A stretch of DNA of 34,608 nt from an uncultured Lacticaseibacillus sp. (lineage in GTDB: Bacteria; Bacillota; Bacilli; Lactobacillales; Lactobacillaceae): NCBI GenBank assembly GCA_934370925.1, contig CAKRNG010000021.1, positions 1-34,608 on the forward strand. The letters are read 5' to 3'. The notes beneath the pieces are model-generated. The model did not search any database and was not told the origin of the DNA. It worked only from the letters and a program-made list of their open reading frames with translations. Of this stretch, positions 34,531 through 34,608 are shown in pieces. The translations under genes were made by a program, and so were the position numbers. Positions within the stretch are counted from its first letter, which is position 1; each line of letters starts with the position of its first letter.

Positions 34531-34608
34531 AGTTCCTTGAAAACTGAACAAAGTTTCGTATAAATGTAGGTTCTTCAGCCAAGTGCTGAAGGAATTAAAA
34601 CATTTGCG
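34531..34608 (+). other. rRNA leader with boxA-like sequence, runs off the window
   Basis: TTCCTTGAAAACTGAACAAAG (34533 on) is a sequence I know from lactobacillal rRNA leaders and resembles boxA. A hairpin (CTTCAGC with GCTGAAG, 34573-34591) follows. ATG-like pairs at the end (AAATG with CATTTGCG) may start the 16S processing stalk. The 16S gene itself would begin after the window and is not seen. Confidence 0.65.

Overview
The window is a chromosomal segment of a lactic acid bacterium of the family Lactobacillaceae, with GC content that looks close to 50 percent. The evidence is the L-lactate dehydrogenase, which resembles the Lacticaseibacillus casei enzyme, the housekeeping order pth-mfd-flippase-rqcP-divIC-S1-tilS-hpt-ftsH-hslO-dusB-lysS followed by an rRNA promoter region, and the acpS-alr-antitoxin-mazF order. 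I cannot name the species. No prophage, CRISPR array, transposase or tRNA gene is visible.

Left part (1-7500): a non-coding edge with a short tandem repeat, a small membrane protein, an NADPH-type quinone reductase or alcohol dehydrogenase, and then the most remarkable locus, an ABC importer operon on the minus strand. Read 5' to 3' it is: Phe leader peptide, lipoprotein receptor 2, Tyr leader peptide, lipoprotein receptor 1, permease, ATPase. The 19-residue leader peptides end in FFFGFFG and YYYGYYG. Each is followed by a chain of alternative hairpins in which two consecutive intrinsic terminators compete with antiterminators. This reads as ribosome-mediated transcription attenuation that separately senses charged tRNA-Phe and tRNA-Tyr and sets how much of each receptor is made for one shared transporter.

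Middle part (7500-18500): lexA with an SOS box in its promoter, an AEC-family permease, 5-formyltetrahydrofolate cyclo-ligase (probable AUC start codon), a CorA-type magnesium channel, acpS-alr, a MazF toxin-antitoxin pair with a possible small membrane protein behind it, queT under a preQ1-I riboswitch, a CBS-domain protein, an L,D-transpeptidase and ldh with two terminators.

Right part (18500-34608): all genes are on the plus strand and concern translation, repair, division and proteostasis: pth, mfd, a MurJ/SpoVB-like flippase, rqcP, divIC, an S1-domain protein, tilS, hpt, ftsH, hslO, dusB and lysS. A terminator and two strong consecutive promoters follow, with an rRNA-type leader at the right edge.

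Across the window the intergenic spaces carry a family of modular, hairpin-forming miniature repeats. There are at least six substantial loci plus fragments. They share end modules but have interchangeable middles, and the hairpin arms differ between copies by compensatory changes. They sit at gene ends, next to the queT riboswitch, and as a 123-bp tandem duplication beginning at the pth stop codon.
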